Notes under the pieces: model-generated | Database searches by the model: none | What the model saw: only the letters and a program-made list of their open reading frames with translations | Told to the model about the DNA's origin: nothing | Position numbers and translations under genes: made by a program | Shown: piece after piece, positions 32,753 to 40,790 of the stretch | Numbering within the stretch: position 1 is the first letter of the stretch | How the letters are laid out: each line of letters begins with the position of its first letter | Assembly (NCBI GenBank): GCA_017798145.1 | Contig: CP059069.1 | Location: 1,163,226 to 1,227,225 of the forward strand | From: Akkermansiaceae bacterium | Lineage (GTDB): Bacteria > Verrucomicrobiota > Verrucomicrobiia > Verrucomicrobiales > Akkermansiaceae | Direction: 5' to 3' | Length of the DNA stretch: 64,000 bases

Positions 32753-34225
32753 ATGCCCGCCTACTACCTCGAAGCCCTCACCGTCACCCTCGGTTTCGCC
32801 ATCCTGATTTTCGAGGCATTCGTGCCATCGAAAAACAAATCATGGCTTGGCATATCGGGCGCCATCGGCCTGGTCCTGATCCTCATCACCACCTGCCTCG
32901 CCATCGGCCCGAATGAAAAACCCGATTCCGCTTGGGCCGGCTGGCCGATCTGGAACTTCTACCAGTTCGATTCCCTGGCCCGCTTCTACAAGATCTTCGC
33001 CCTGCTCGCCACCGCGCTGGTGCTGCTGATGGCGGTCGATTACCGGAAGATCCTTTCCCGTTTCACCGAAACGCCGGACTCCGAGGAAGGCACCGGGGAA
33101 TTCTACTCCCTCCCCATCTTCGCCTGCGCGGGCATGATGTGGATGGCCTCCGCGAAAGACCTTGCGGGCGCATTCGTCGCGCTGGAGCTGGTCACGATCA
33201 CCTTCTACATACTCGTCGCCTACATGCGCCGCAACGTAGGCTCGCTGGAGGCGGGCGTGAAATACCTCATCCTCGGTGCGCTCAGCACCGGTTTCCTCGT
33301 CTATGGCATCGCCTGGGTCTATGGCTCCACCGGCACGATGCGACTCGATCTCATCCCATCCTCATTCCCAAATCTCCAATCCCCAATCCCGCTCCTATTT
33401 GGCATCGCACTCGTGCTCGTCGCGCTCGGATTCAAGGTCGGTGCCGTGCCGATGCAAATGTGGATCCCTGACGTCTACCAAGGCGCACCAACCCCCACCA
33501 CCGCCTTCCTCTCGGTGGCTTCCAAGGCCGCAGGCTTCGTCCTGCTGATCCGTTTCCTAACACCCTTCCTCGGCGAAAGCTCCCCTGTCCGCAACCAGGT
33601 GCTGACCATCCTCCTCATCATCGCCGGAGCCACCCTGCTCTACGGCAACCTCGCCGCGATCCCGCAAACGAATTTCAAGCGGCTGCTCGCCTACTCCTCC
33701 ATCGCCCACGCGGGTTTCCTGCTCCTTGCCCTCGCCGCATGGCGTCCCGTCTCCGGCTGGAGCGTCACCTCCACCGAGGCGGTCTCGTTCTATCTCGCCA
33801 CCTACCTGCTGATGACGCTCGGCGTGTTTTTCATCCTCGCCCAGATCCGCATCCACCGTGATGGAGAGGCGGTCACCGACTTCAACGGCCTTGGCAAGAC
33901 CAATCCCCTGCTCGCCCTCGCCCTCACCATCCTGCTCGCCGCCCTTGCCGGAGTCCCCCTGACCGCAGGATTCATCGGGAAATTCTTCGTCTTCTCCCTA
34001 GCCGCCGAGTCCGGCCTCTGGATAGGCATCGGCATCGCGGTCATCGCAGCTGCCGCCGGCTTCTACTACTATTTCAAGACCATCCGCGCCATGTGGTGGA
34101 TAGACGCCGGCGATAACACCACCATCGCACTGCCGCAGATCTCGAAAATCGCCATCGGAGCACTCACCGTCCTGACATTGGTGTTCGGCGTGTATCCGGC
34201 ACCCATCCTCGCGCTGCTCCGCTAG
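32753..34225 (+). CDS. nuoN: NADH-quinone oxidoreductase subunit N
   Basis: NuoN is the third antiporter-like subunit of complex I. The 490 residues have about 14 membrane helices. Key motifs are ALELVTITFYILVAYMRRN (the conserved helix-5 Glu), GVKYLILGALSTGFLVYGIA (conserved Lys), FKVGAVPMQMWIPDVYQGAP and TPTTAFLSVASKAAGF. A loop at about residues 200-210 (SSFPNLQSPIP) is encoded by a low-complexity C/A-rich stretch (33358-33395) and may be an expanded segment. It ends the nuoM-nuoN pair. Confidence 0.94.
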   Translation: MPAYYLEALTVTLGFAILIFEAFVPSKNKSWLGISGAIGLVLILITTCLAIGPNEKPDSAWAGWPIWNFYQFDSLARFYKIFALLATALVLLMAVDYRKILSRFTETPDSEEGTGEFYSLPIFACAGMMWMASAKDLAGAFVALELVTITFYILVAYMRRNVGSLEAGVKYLILGALSTGFLVYGIAWVYGSTGTMRLDLIPSSFPNLQSPIPLLFGIALVLVALGFKVGAVPMQMWIPDVYQGAPTPTTAFLSVASKAAGFVLLIRFLTPFLGESSPVRNQVLTILLIIAGATLLYGNLAAIPQTNFKRLLAYSSIAHAGFLLLALAAWRPVSGWSVTSTEAVSFYLATYLLMTLGVFFILAQIRIHRDGEAVTDFNGLGKTNPLLALALTILLAALAGVPLTAGFIGKFFVFSLAAESGLWIGIGIAVIAAAAGFYYYFKTIRAMWWIDAGDNTTIALPQISKIAIGALTVLTLVFGVYPAPILALLR

Positions 34226-34326
34226 GGTTCCGAGGGGTGATCCAAAACAGGCAGCTGTGGGAACCACACCCGCCCTAACATGATTTTCGTTGCGCCGCAC
34301 GGCGGCTTGGAGAGGATCGTATCCAT

Positions 34327-35724
34327 ATGAAACTCAAATTTTGCGGCGCAGCCGGAACCACCACCGGCTCCCAGCACCTGCTGGAAGTGAATGGCAAGCG
34401 CATCCTCCTGGATTGCGGGCTCTATCAGGGCAGCCGCAAGGATGCCTACGAGATCAACTGCTGCTTTCCGCACTTCGATCCCGCATCGGTGGATGTCGTG
34501 GTGCTTTCCCATGCCCACATCGACCACAGCGGCAACCTGCCCAACCTTTCCAAGAAAGGCTTCAACGGCACAATCTTCTCGACCCACGCCACCCGCGATC
34601 TCTGCCAGATCATGCTGAGGGATTCCGCGCGGATCCAGGAACATGACATCGAGTGGCTCAACAAACACCGCAAGCGCAGCGGGCTTGCTGCGGTGGAGGC
34701 GCTCTACACGGAGCAGGATGCGGAAAAGTGCCTCCGCCAGTTCGTGACCCTCGGCTATGACAGGCCTCTGACAATCTGCGATGGCGTGGAGCTCACCTTC
34801 GTTGACGCGGGACATATCCTCGGGTCCGCGCAGGTCGTGCTGGATGTGAAGGACCAGTCCGACGGGGTCGAGAAACGCTTCCTGTTTTCCGGCGATGTCG
34901 GCCGGGGCGGCAACGAAGTGTTGCGCGATCCGGTGGCCGTGAAGGACGTGGATTTCGTGCTCATGGAAAGCACCTACGGCGGGCGTGAGCATGAGGCGCC
35001 TCCCGGTTTCGACGACCATTTTGCCAAGGTCATCAAGCAGGCGGCGAAGCGCGGCGGGAAAATCCTCATCCCCGCCTTCGCGGTCGAGAGGACGCAGAAG
35101 CTTCTCTACGTGCTCAACGAGATGTTCGTTTCCAAGGATCTTCCGCCCATCCCCGTTTACGTGGACAGCCCGCTGGCGGTGAGCGCCACCGAGATCTACC
35201 GGCTGCATCCCGATTCCTTCAACGAGGAAGTGTATGCCGCCCTTTTCGAGAAACAGAACCCCTTCGGCTTCGAAGACCTCACCCTGATCCGATCGGTGAA
35301 AGGCTCCAAATCGCTGAACGATCTCAAAGGCGTTGCGATCATCATTTCCGCCTCCGGCATGTGCGAGGCGGGGCGCATCCTCCATCACCTGCGCAACAAC
35401 ATCGAGGATCCGAAAACCACCGTGCTCTTTGTCGGCTACTGCGCAGAGCGCACACTGGGGCGGCGCATCCGCGATGGAGAGAAAACCGTTAGAATCCTCG
35501 GCGACGAGTTCCGCGTGAACGCGAACATCGAGATCGTGGATTCCTTTTCCGGCCATGCGGATCACTCCGAGCTGGTGGACTACCACAATCGCATCACGGG
35601 GCCGAAAACCCACACCTGGCTCGTCCACGGGGAACCGGAATCCGCGGAACACCTGGAGGCCGCCCTCAAGGAACAGGGTGCCACGGTGGATATCGCAGAG
35701 CTGGGCAAGGAAGTGGTTTTCTGA
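34327..35724 (+). CDS. metallo-beta-lactamase/beta-CASP nuclease family protein
   Basis: A 465-residue MBL-fold RNA-processing exonuclease-type protein (YSH1/CPSF73-like bacterial branch). Motif 2, SHAHIDHSGNLP, supplies the zinc-binding His and Asp residues. Further ligands lie in FVDAGHILGSAQV and FSGDVGRGG. The beta-CASP part has ESTYGGREHE, SASGMCEAGRILHHLRNN and the last zinc His in SGHADHSEL. It should cut RNA in the cytoplasm. The start ATG at 34327 puts the fold at its normal N-terminus (MKLKFCGAAGTTTGSQH). It is 80 bases before thrB. Confidence 0.9.
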   Translation: MKLKFCGAAGTTTGSQHLLEVNGKRILLDCGLYQGSRKDAYEINCCFPHFDPASVDVVVLSHAHIDHSGNLPNLSKKGFNGTIFSTHATRDLCQIMLRDSARIQEHDIEWLNKHRKRSGLAAVEALYTEQDAEKCLRQFVTLGYDRPLTICDGVELTFVDAGHILGSAQVVLDVKDQSDGVEKRFLFSGDVGRGGNEVLRDPVAVKDVDFVLMESTYGGREHEAPPGFDDHFAKVIKQAAKRGGKILIPAFAVERTQKLLYVLNEMFVSKDLPPIPVYVDSPLAVSATEIYRLHPDSFNEEVYAALFEKQNPFGFEDLTLIRSVKGSKSLNDLKGVAIIISASGMCEAGRILHHLRNNIEDPKTTVLFVGYCAERTLGRRIRDGEKTVRILGDEFRVNANIEIVDSFSGHADHSELVDYHNRITGPKTHTWLVHGEPESAEHLEAALKEQGATVDIAELGKEVVF

Positions 35725-35804
35725 AGCCGGCTGCGGCCAAAGTGGGGCTTGATATCCGAGCTGGAACCGAAGCAGACTCCCGCCCCTCATCGGGAAATCC
35801 TGCC

Positions 35805-36746
35805 ATGTCCGCCAACCAAGAGATCCGAGTTTTCGCCCCGGCAACCGTTGCCAACGTCGCCTGTGGCTACGATGTGCTCGGCTTCGCCATCGACTCGCCC
35901 GGCGATGAAATCGTCGTCCGCCATTCCCAGAAACCGGGTTTCCAGATCACCAAGATCACCGGTGATGGGGGCAAGCTGCCCAAAGATCCCGAGAAAAACA
36001 CCGCCGGCGTCGCGGCGCTCGATCTGCTCAAGCACCTCGGGATGCTCGACCGCGGGATCGAGATGGAGATCCACAAGAAGATGCCCTTCGGTTCCGGCCT
36101 CGGTTCATCCTCCGCATCTGCCGTCGCAGGTGCGTATGCGGTCAACAAGCTCATCGGCGAGCCACTTTCAAAACGCCAGCTCCTACCCTTCGCGATGGCC
36201 GGGGAGGCCTCGGCGGACGGGGCGTGGCACGCGGACAACGTCGGCCCCTGCCTGCTGGGTGGCATCGTTTTCATCCGCTCCAACGAGGAACTCGACATCG
36301 CCCAGATCCCCGCCCCGAAAAATCTCTGGGCCGCTGTCGTCCACCCGGACATCGAGATCCTGACCAAGGTCGCCCGCGAAATCCTGCCCAAGGACATCCC
36401 GCTGGTGAACGCCACCCAACAGATCGGCAACCTCGGCGGCCTTCTCTGCGGCCTGATCCAGTCGGACTACGGCCTCATTTCCCGCTCCATCCATGATGTG
36501 ATCGCCGAGCCGCGCCGCCAGAAGCTTATCCCGGATTTCTACAAGGCGAAACGCGCCGCCCTCTCCGCCGGGGCACTCGGATTCTCCATCTCCGGTGCCG
36601 GACCCTCGGTCTTCGCACTGTGTGAGGGCGAGGAAAGCGCCCGCAAGGTCGGGGCGGCGGTGGAGAAGGTTTTCCAGGCGATCCCCATCAACTGCCAAGT
36701 GCATGTGTCAGGGATCAACCCGCGCGGCGTACATGTGGTTGAGTGA
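35805..36746 (+). CDS. thrB: homoserine kinase
   Basis: ThrB phosphorylates homoserine, the step before threonine synthase. The 313-residue GHMP kinase has the ATP loop PFGSGLGSSSASAVAGAYAV and the C-terminal GHMP block GALGFSISGAGPSVFALCEG. The start at 35805 gives MSANQEIRVFAPATVANVAC, with the PATVANVACGYDVLG pattern of homoserine kinases. An ATG at 35742 adds 21 residues without family match. It is 18 bases upstream of thrC, forming a thrB-thrC unit. Confidence 0.95.
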   Translation: MSANQEIRVFAPATVANVACGYDVLGFAIDSPGDEIVVRHSQKPGFQITKITGDGGKLPKDPEKNTAGVAALDLLKHLGMLDRGIEMEIHKKMPFGSGLGSSSASAVAGAYAVNKLIGEPLSKRQLLPFAMAGEASADGAWHADNVGPCLLGGIVFIRSNEELDIAQIPAPKNLWAAVVHPDIEILTKVAREILPKDIPLVNATQQIGNLGGLLCGLIQSDYGLISRSIHDVIAEPRRQKLIPDFYKAKRAALSAGALGFSISGAGPSVFALCEGEESARKVGAAVEKVFQAIPINCQVHVSGINPRGVHVVE

Positions 36747-36764
36747 TCCGAGAGTGAGTGTTTC

Positions 36765-38069
36765 GTGAAATATCATTCCACCAACAACCCCGGCCATCGG
36801 GTCGGCTTGAAAGAGGCGATCCTCCGCTCGCTGCCGCCGGACAATGGCCTCTACATGCCCGATGCTATGCCCGTCCTCGGAGAGGGCTTCTGGTCGTCCT
36901 ACCGGGAGCTTTCCTTCCGTGAGATCGGTTTCGCCGTGGCGGAATCGTTTTTCGGCGAGGATGTCCCGGCGGATGACCTGAAGAAGATCGTGGACGGCAC
37001 CCTGGAGTTCGATGCGCCGGTGGTGACGCTGGATCCCGGCGACCACATCCTCGAGCTGTTCCACGGGCCGACTCTGGCTTTCAAGGATTTCGGTGCGCGT
37101 TTCATGGCGCGGCTCATGGCTCACCTGACCGAGGATGATGACAGGATGCTGACCGTGCTGGTCGCGACCTCCGGCGATACCGGCGGTGCGGTGGCATCGG
37201 CCTTCCATAATGTGCCGGGCACGCGGGTGGTGATCCTCTATCCGAAGGGCAAGGTATCAGGACTTCAGGAAAAGCAGCTCACCTCGCTGGGCGGGAACAT
37301 CACCGCGCTGGAAATCGAGGGAACCTTCGACGACTGCCAGGCGCTGGTGAAGAAAGCGTTCCTCGACCGGGAGCTTTCCGAGCGGATGAACCTCACCTCT
37401 GCGAACTCGATCAACCTGTCGCGGCTCGTTCCGCAAAGCTTCTATTACATCCATGCCGCCCGCCAGTTGGAGGAGGGGGCAAAGCCGGTGTTCGTGGTGC
37501 CTTCCGGCAATTTCGGCAACCTAACGGCCGGCCTTCTCGCCCGCCAGCTCGGTTTGCCCGTCGAGGGATTCGTGGCAGCCACGAACCGCAATGACGTCGT
37601 GCCGCGCTACCTCGAGAGCGGAAGCTACGAACCGCGTCCCAGCATCTCGACAATCTCCAACGCGATGGATGTGGGGGCACCATCGAACTTCGTCCGCATG
37701 ACGGCCATTTTCGGAAACTCATGGCAGGAACTCAAGGGCTGCATGGGCGGGATGAGCTTCTCCGATGAGGAAACCCGTGCGGCCATCCGTGAGGTGAAAT
37801 CCCTCTACGGCTACAACATTGATCCCCACGGAGCGGTCGGCTGGCTTGCTGCGGGCAAATACCGCGAGGCGAATCCCGGTGCCGAAACGATCACCTTGGA
37901 GACCGCGCATCCCGCGAAGTTTCCCGATGTGATGGATGAGGAGCTGGGAGCCGGAACCGTCGATATCCCGGAACGTCTGGCGGTTCTTGCCGATCGGCCT
38001 AAGGTGGCAACGGAGCTCCCGAAGCACTGGGAGACTTTCAGGGACTGGTTGGCGGCGAACATTCACTAG
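36765..38069 (+). CDS. thrC: threonine synthase
   Basis: ThrC is the PLP enzyme that turns O-phosphohomoserine into threonine. The 434 residues begin at a GTG with KYHSTNNPGHRVGLKEAILR, a known N-terminal pattern. The PLP Lys lies in GPTLAFKDFGARFMARLM. Phosphate and cofactor loops are ATSGDTGGAVASAFH and VPSGNFGNLTAGLLA. Length fits the long bacterial/fungal type I class. It is coupled to thrB by a short spacer. Its stop overlaps a small convergent reading frame by 4 bases. Confidence 0.95.
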   Translation: MKYHSTNNPGHRVGLKEAILRSLPPDNGLYMPDAMPVLGEGFWSSYRELSFREIGFAVAESFFGEDVPADDLKKIVDGTLEFDAPVVTLDPGDHILELFHGPTLAFKDFGARFMARLMAHLTEDDDRMLTVLVATSGDTGGAVASAFHNVPGTRVVILYPKGKVSGLQEKQLTSLGGNITALEIEGTFDDCQALVKKAFLDRELSERMNLTSANSINLSRLVPQSFYYIHAARQLEEGAKPVFVVPSGNFGNLTAGLLARQLGLPVEGFVAATNRNDVVPRYLESGSYEPRPSISTISNAMDVGAPSNFVRMTAIFGNSWQELKGCMGGMSFSDEETRAAIREVKSLYGYNIDPHGAVGWLAAGKYREANPGAETITLETAHPAKFPDVMDEELGAGTVDIPERLAVLADRPKVATELPKHWETFRDWLAANIH

Positions 38070-38242
38070 CGCTCGGTGCGTGCCTTGTAGGGGCCTTCTG
38101 CGGAGGATTTCTCAATGTCGCAGGGGGCTATGGGAGGTCTTTCGATGGTTGGGGCGGATTTTTCCGACAGGTCGGATTCCGACGTGAACCCCATTCCCCG
38201 GATGATCTCGTTAGCCCGGCAGCCGAGAACAAACCCCCGCAT
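38066..38242 (-). CDS. small 58-residue protein of unknown function
   Basis: A short frame starting at ATG 38242: MRGFVLGCRANEIIRGMGFT, then SESDLSEKSAPTIERPPIAP, then CDIEKSSAEGPYKARTER and TAG at 38068-38066. Codon use follows that of the neighbours, with mostly G or C in third position. The protein has two Cys, a proline-rich middle and a basic end. It shares 4 bases with the thrC stop and is divergent from the UvrA paralogue 82 bases away. No family is recognised, and it is small enough to be missed by gene callers. Confidence 0.5.
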   Translation of the reverse strand: MRGFVLGCRANEIIRGMGFTSESDLSEKSAPTIERPPIAPCDIEKSSAEGPYKARTER

Positions 38243-38324
38243 CGCAACCCTTGGACATTGAAAGAATCCCGATAAGCCTCATGCTTGTCGCAGCTCTTCG
38301 GGGGGTGGGGATTTTTTGGAACTT

Positions 38325-40790
38325 ATGAACGAAGTACGAATCAGCGGTGCACGCCAGCATCACCTGAAAAACCTGACGGTCGCCATCCCGAAAGGGAAAC
38401 TGACCGTCATAACCGGCCCCTCCGGCTCCGGAAAATCCTCGCTTGCCTTCGACACCCTCTATGCGGAGGGACAGCGCCGCTACGTCGAGTCCCTCTCGGT
38501 CTATGCCCGCCAGTTCCTATCCCAGCTGGAGAAGCCCGATGTCGATTCCATCGAAGGCCTCAACCCCGCCATCGCCATCGAACAGCGCGTCGGCGGCCTC
38601 TCCCCCCGCTCCACCGTCGCCTCCGCCACGGAAATCTACGATTACCTCCGCATCCTCTGGGCCGCAATCGGCATCCCCCACGACCCAGAAACCGGCCAAG
38701 CCATGACCCGCATGGGTCCCTCCGAAATCATCTCCGAGCTCTCCGCCCAGCCACAAGGCACAAAGCTCATCATCCTTGCCGCCGTCCCCAAAGCGGAAGC
38801 CGCCGAACCCGAACGACTGCTCGGCGACCTCCAGCGCCAGGGCTTCATCCGCATTCGCATCGATGGGCAGATCAGGGAAATCAACGAGGTCACCATTGCG
38901 GATCATGCCAGCCCGGAAATCGAGATCGTGATTGACCGCCTGGTAATCCGCGAAGGAATCGGGTCACGCCTCGCCGATTCCATCGAGCTCGCCCTCCGCC
39001 TCTGCGGTGCGGAAGCGAAAGTCCTCTTGCAGAAACCCGGCGAGGCCGAATACCGCGAACTCACATTCCAAACCTCCTACCGCAACCCCCGCAGCGGGGA
39101 GATCTTCGGTGATCTCACCCCCCGCCATTTCTCCTTCAACACCCTCGAGGGTGCATGCCCCGCCTGCGAAGGCCTAGGCTGCAAATCCTGTGGAAACCTC
39201 CGCCTTAAAAACGAAATCCAGTCCGTGAAAGTTCGTGGCGGCGGATTGCATCCGCCAAGCCTTTCGCTGGGCATCATGCAGTTCTGCCAACTGGGAGTTT
39301 CCGAAGCCAAGCAATGGATCTCCGCCCTGAAATCCTCCCCCGCCCCGCTCGGAGACCTCGCAGCCGAAGTCGAAAAGCGCCTCACCTTCCTGGAAGAAGT
39401 CGGCCTCGATTACCTCACGCTAGACCGATGCTCCGGCACACTCTCGGGCGGCGAAGTCCAGCGCATCAAGCTCGCCACCCAACTCGGGGCCGGCCTCTCC
39501 GGCGTGATCTACGTCCTCGATGAGCCCTCCATCGGCCTCCATTCCTCGGACACCGCACGCCTCATCTCCGCCATCACCCGCCTCCGCGACATCGGAAATA
39601 CGGTGGTCGTAGTGGAACACGACGAGGACATCATCCGCGCCGCAGATCACCTCATCGACATGGGGCCCGGCGCAGGCGCGCAGGGAGGGGAAATTCTCGC
39701 CGAGGGCTCACCCCTTGATATCGAAAGCCCGACAGGAAAATGGCTGCGCGGGGAGATTCCGCGATTCTTGCCAGAGAGCGGCCCGCGGAACCCGGAGGCC
39801 AGATTCATCACGATCCACGGTGCCCGGGAACATAATCTGAAGGATCTGACGGTGAAAATCCCCCTCCACCAGGTCACCGTGGTTTCAGGCCCCTCGGGAT
39901 CGGGAAAGTCCACCCTCATCAACGGCATCCTCGCAAAGTCACTTGCCAGGCATTTCAACAATGCGAAGGAAGAACCCGGTGCCCACGACTCGATCACCGG
40001 CCTCGGGCACATCGAAAAATTCGTCCTCTGCGACCAATCCTCCATCGGTCGTTCGCCGCGTTCGAATCCCGCCACATTCATCGGCGCCTTCGACATCATC
40101 CGGGATCTTTTCGCAAAACTCCCGCTCTCCAAACAACGCGGCTACGGCAAAGGCCGCTTCTCCTTCAACGCAAAAGGCGGCCGCTGCGAACGCTGCCAGG
40201 GCAACGGCAAATTGAAGATCGAGATGCACTTCCTTCCAGACGCATGGACGGGGTGCCCGGCCTGCCTCGGCAAGCGCTTCAACCGGGAGACACTCGAGAT
40301 CACATACAAGGGGAAATCTATCGCCGAGGTCCTGGAAATGCCTGTGTCCGAGGCAAAGGCGCACTTCCGCCCCATACCGAAACTTTACCGCCTGCTACAT
40401 ACCATGGACGGCTTGGGGCTAGGCTACCTAGGCCTCGGCCAAGCCGGAAGCACGCTCTCTGGCGGCGAATGCCAACGCCTCAAGCTAGCCCTTGAAATTT
40501 CCCGGCCAAGCTCGCCACACACCCTCTATCTCTTCGACGAGCCGACCACCGGCCTGCACTTCGGAGATGTTGAAAAGCTGTTGGAAGCCATCTTCCGGCT
40601 CCGTGATTCCGGCCACTCCGTCATCATCATCGAACATCATCCCGATGTCATCGCCGTCGCGGATCACCTGATCCGCCTCGGCCCCGGCGGCGGAAAGAAA
40701 GGGGGCGCCTTGCTCAGAACGGATTGTCATCACCCACCCACTCGCTCCCCACGTTCCACTCCTCCACCATCTCCTTCGGGAAATCGTTGA
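38325..40790 (+). CDS. UvrA paralogue lacking the insertion domain
   Basis: An 821-residue UvrA-type ABC ATPase, about 120 residues shorter than E. coli UvrA. It has two ATPase halves: Walker [10 protein letters not shown] (31-39) with signature LSGGEVQR (373-380), and GPSGSGKST (522-530) with LSGGECQR (711-718). The UvrB-binding-type domain (about 115-235) and the C-terminal zinc finger (C621, C624, C644, C647) are present. The insertion domain is missing: [20 protein letters not shown] runs straight into CGNLRLKNE, where E. coli has about 100 residues between the two Cys pairs. The first CxxC upstream is also absent. The end GPGGGKKGG breaks off into a low-complexity tail that overlaps the convergent helicase gene. 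The start ATG at 38325 is preferred over TTG at 38316. Confidence 0.87.
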   Translation: MNEVRISGARQHHLKNLTVAIPKGKLTVITGPSGSGKSSLAFDTLYAEGQRRYVESLSVYARQFLSQLEKPDVDSIEGLNPAIAIEQRVGGLSPRSTVASATEIYDYLRILWAAIGIPHDPETGQAMTRMGPSEIISELSAQPQGTKLIILAAVPKAEAAEPERLLGDLQRQGFIRIRIDGQIREINEVTIADHASPEIEIVIDRLVIREGIGSRLADSIELALRLCGAEAKVLLQKPGEAEYRELTFQTSYRNPRSGEIFGDLTPRHFSFNTLEGACPACEGLGCKSCGNLRLKNEIQSVKVRGGGLHPPSLSLGIMQFCQLGVSEAKQWISALKSSPAPLGDLAAEVEKRLTFLEEVGLDYLTLDRCSGTLSGGEVQRIKLATQLGAGLSGVIYVLDEPSIGLHSSDTARLISAITRLRDIGNTVVVVEHDEDIIRAADHLIDMGPGAGAQGGEILAEGSPLDIESPTGKWLRGEIPRFLPESGPRNPEARFITIHGAREHNLKDLTVKIPLHQVTVVSGPSGSGKSTLINGILAKSLARHFNNAKEEPGAHDSITGLGHIEKFVLCDQSSIGRSPRSNPATFIGAFDIIRDLFAKLPLSKQRGYGKGRFSFNAKGGRCERCQGNGKLKIEMHFLPDAWTGCPACLGKRFNRETLEITYKGKSIAEVLEMPVSEAKAHFRPIPKLYRLLHTMDGLGLGYLGLGQAGSTLSGGECQRLKLALEISRPSSPHTLYLFDEPTTGLHFGDVEKLLEAIFRLRDSGHSVIIIEHHPDVIAVADHLIRLGPGGGKKGGALLRTDCHHPPTRSPRSTPPPSPSGNR

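Noticed and set aside
33355-33400. CRISPR-like or tandem repeat inside nuoN
   Set aside because: It is a short C/A-rich low-complexity stretch that stays in frame and encodes a loop. There are no regular spacers and no cas genes.
34222-35844. A 540-residue open frame on the minus strand over the beta-CASP nuclease gene
   Set aside because: It is the mirror of a gene with full MBL/beta-CASP motifs. GC-rich codon bias of the real gene keeps the opposite frame open, and its translation has no recognisable domain.
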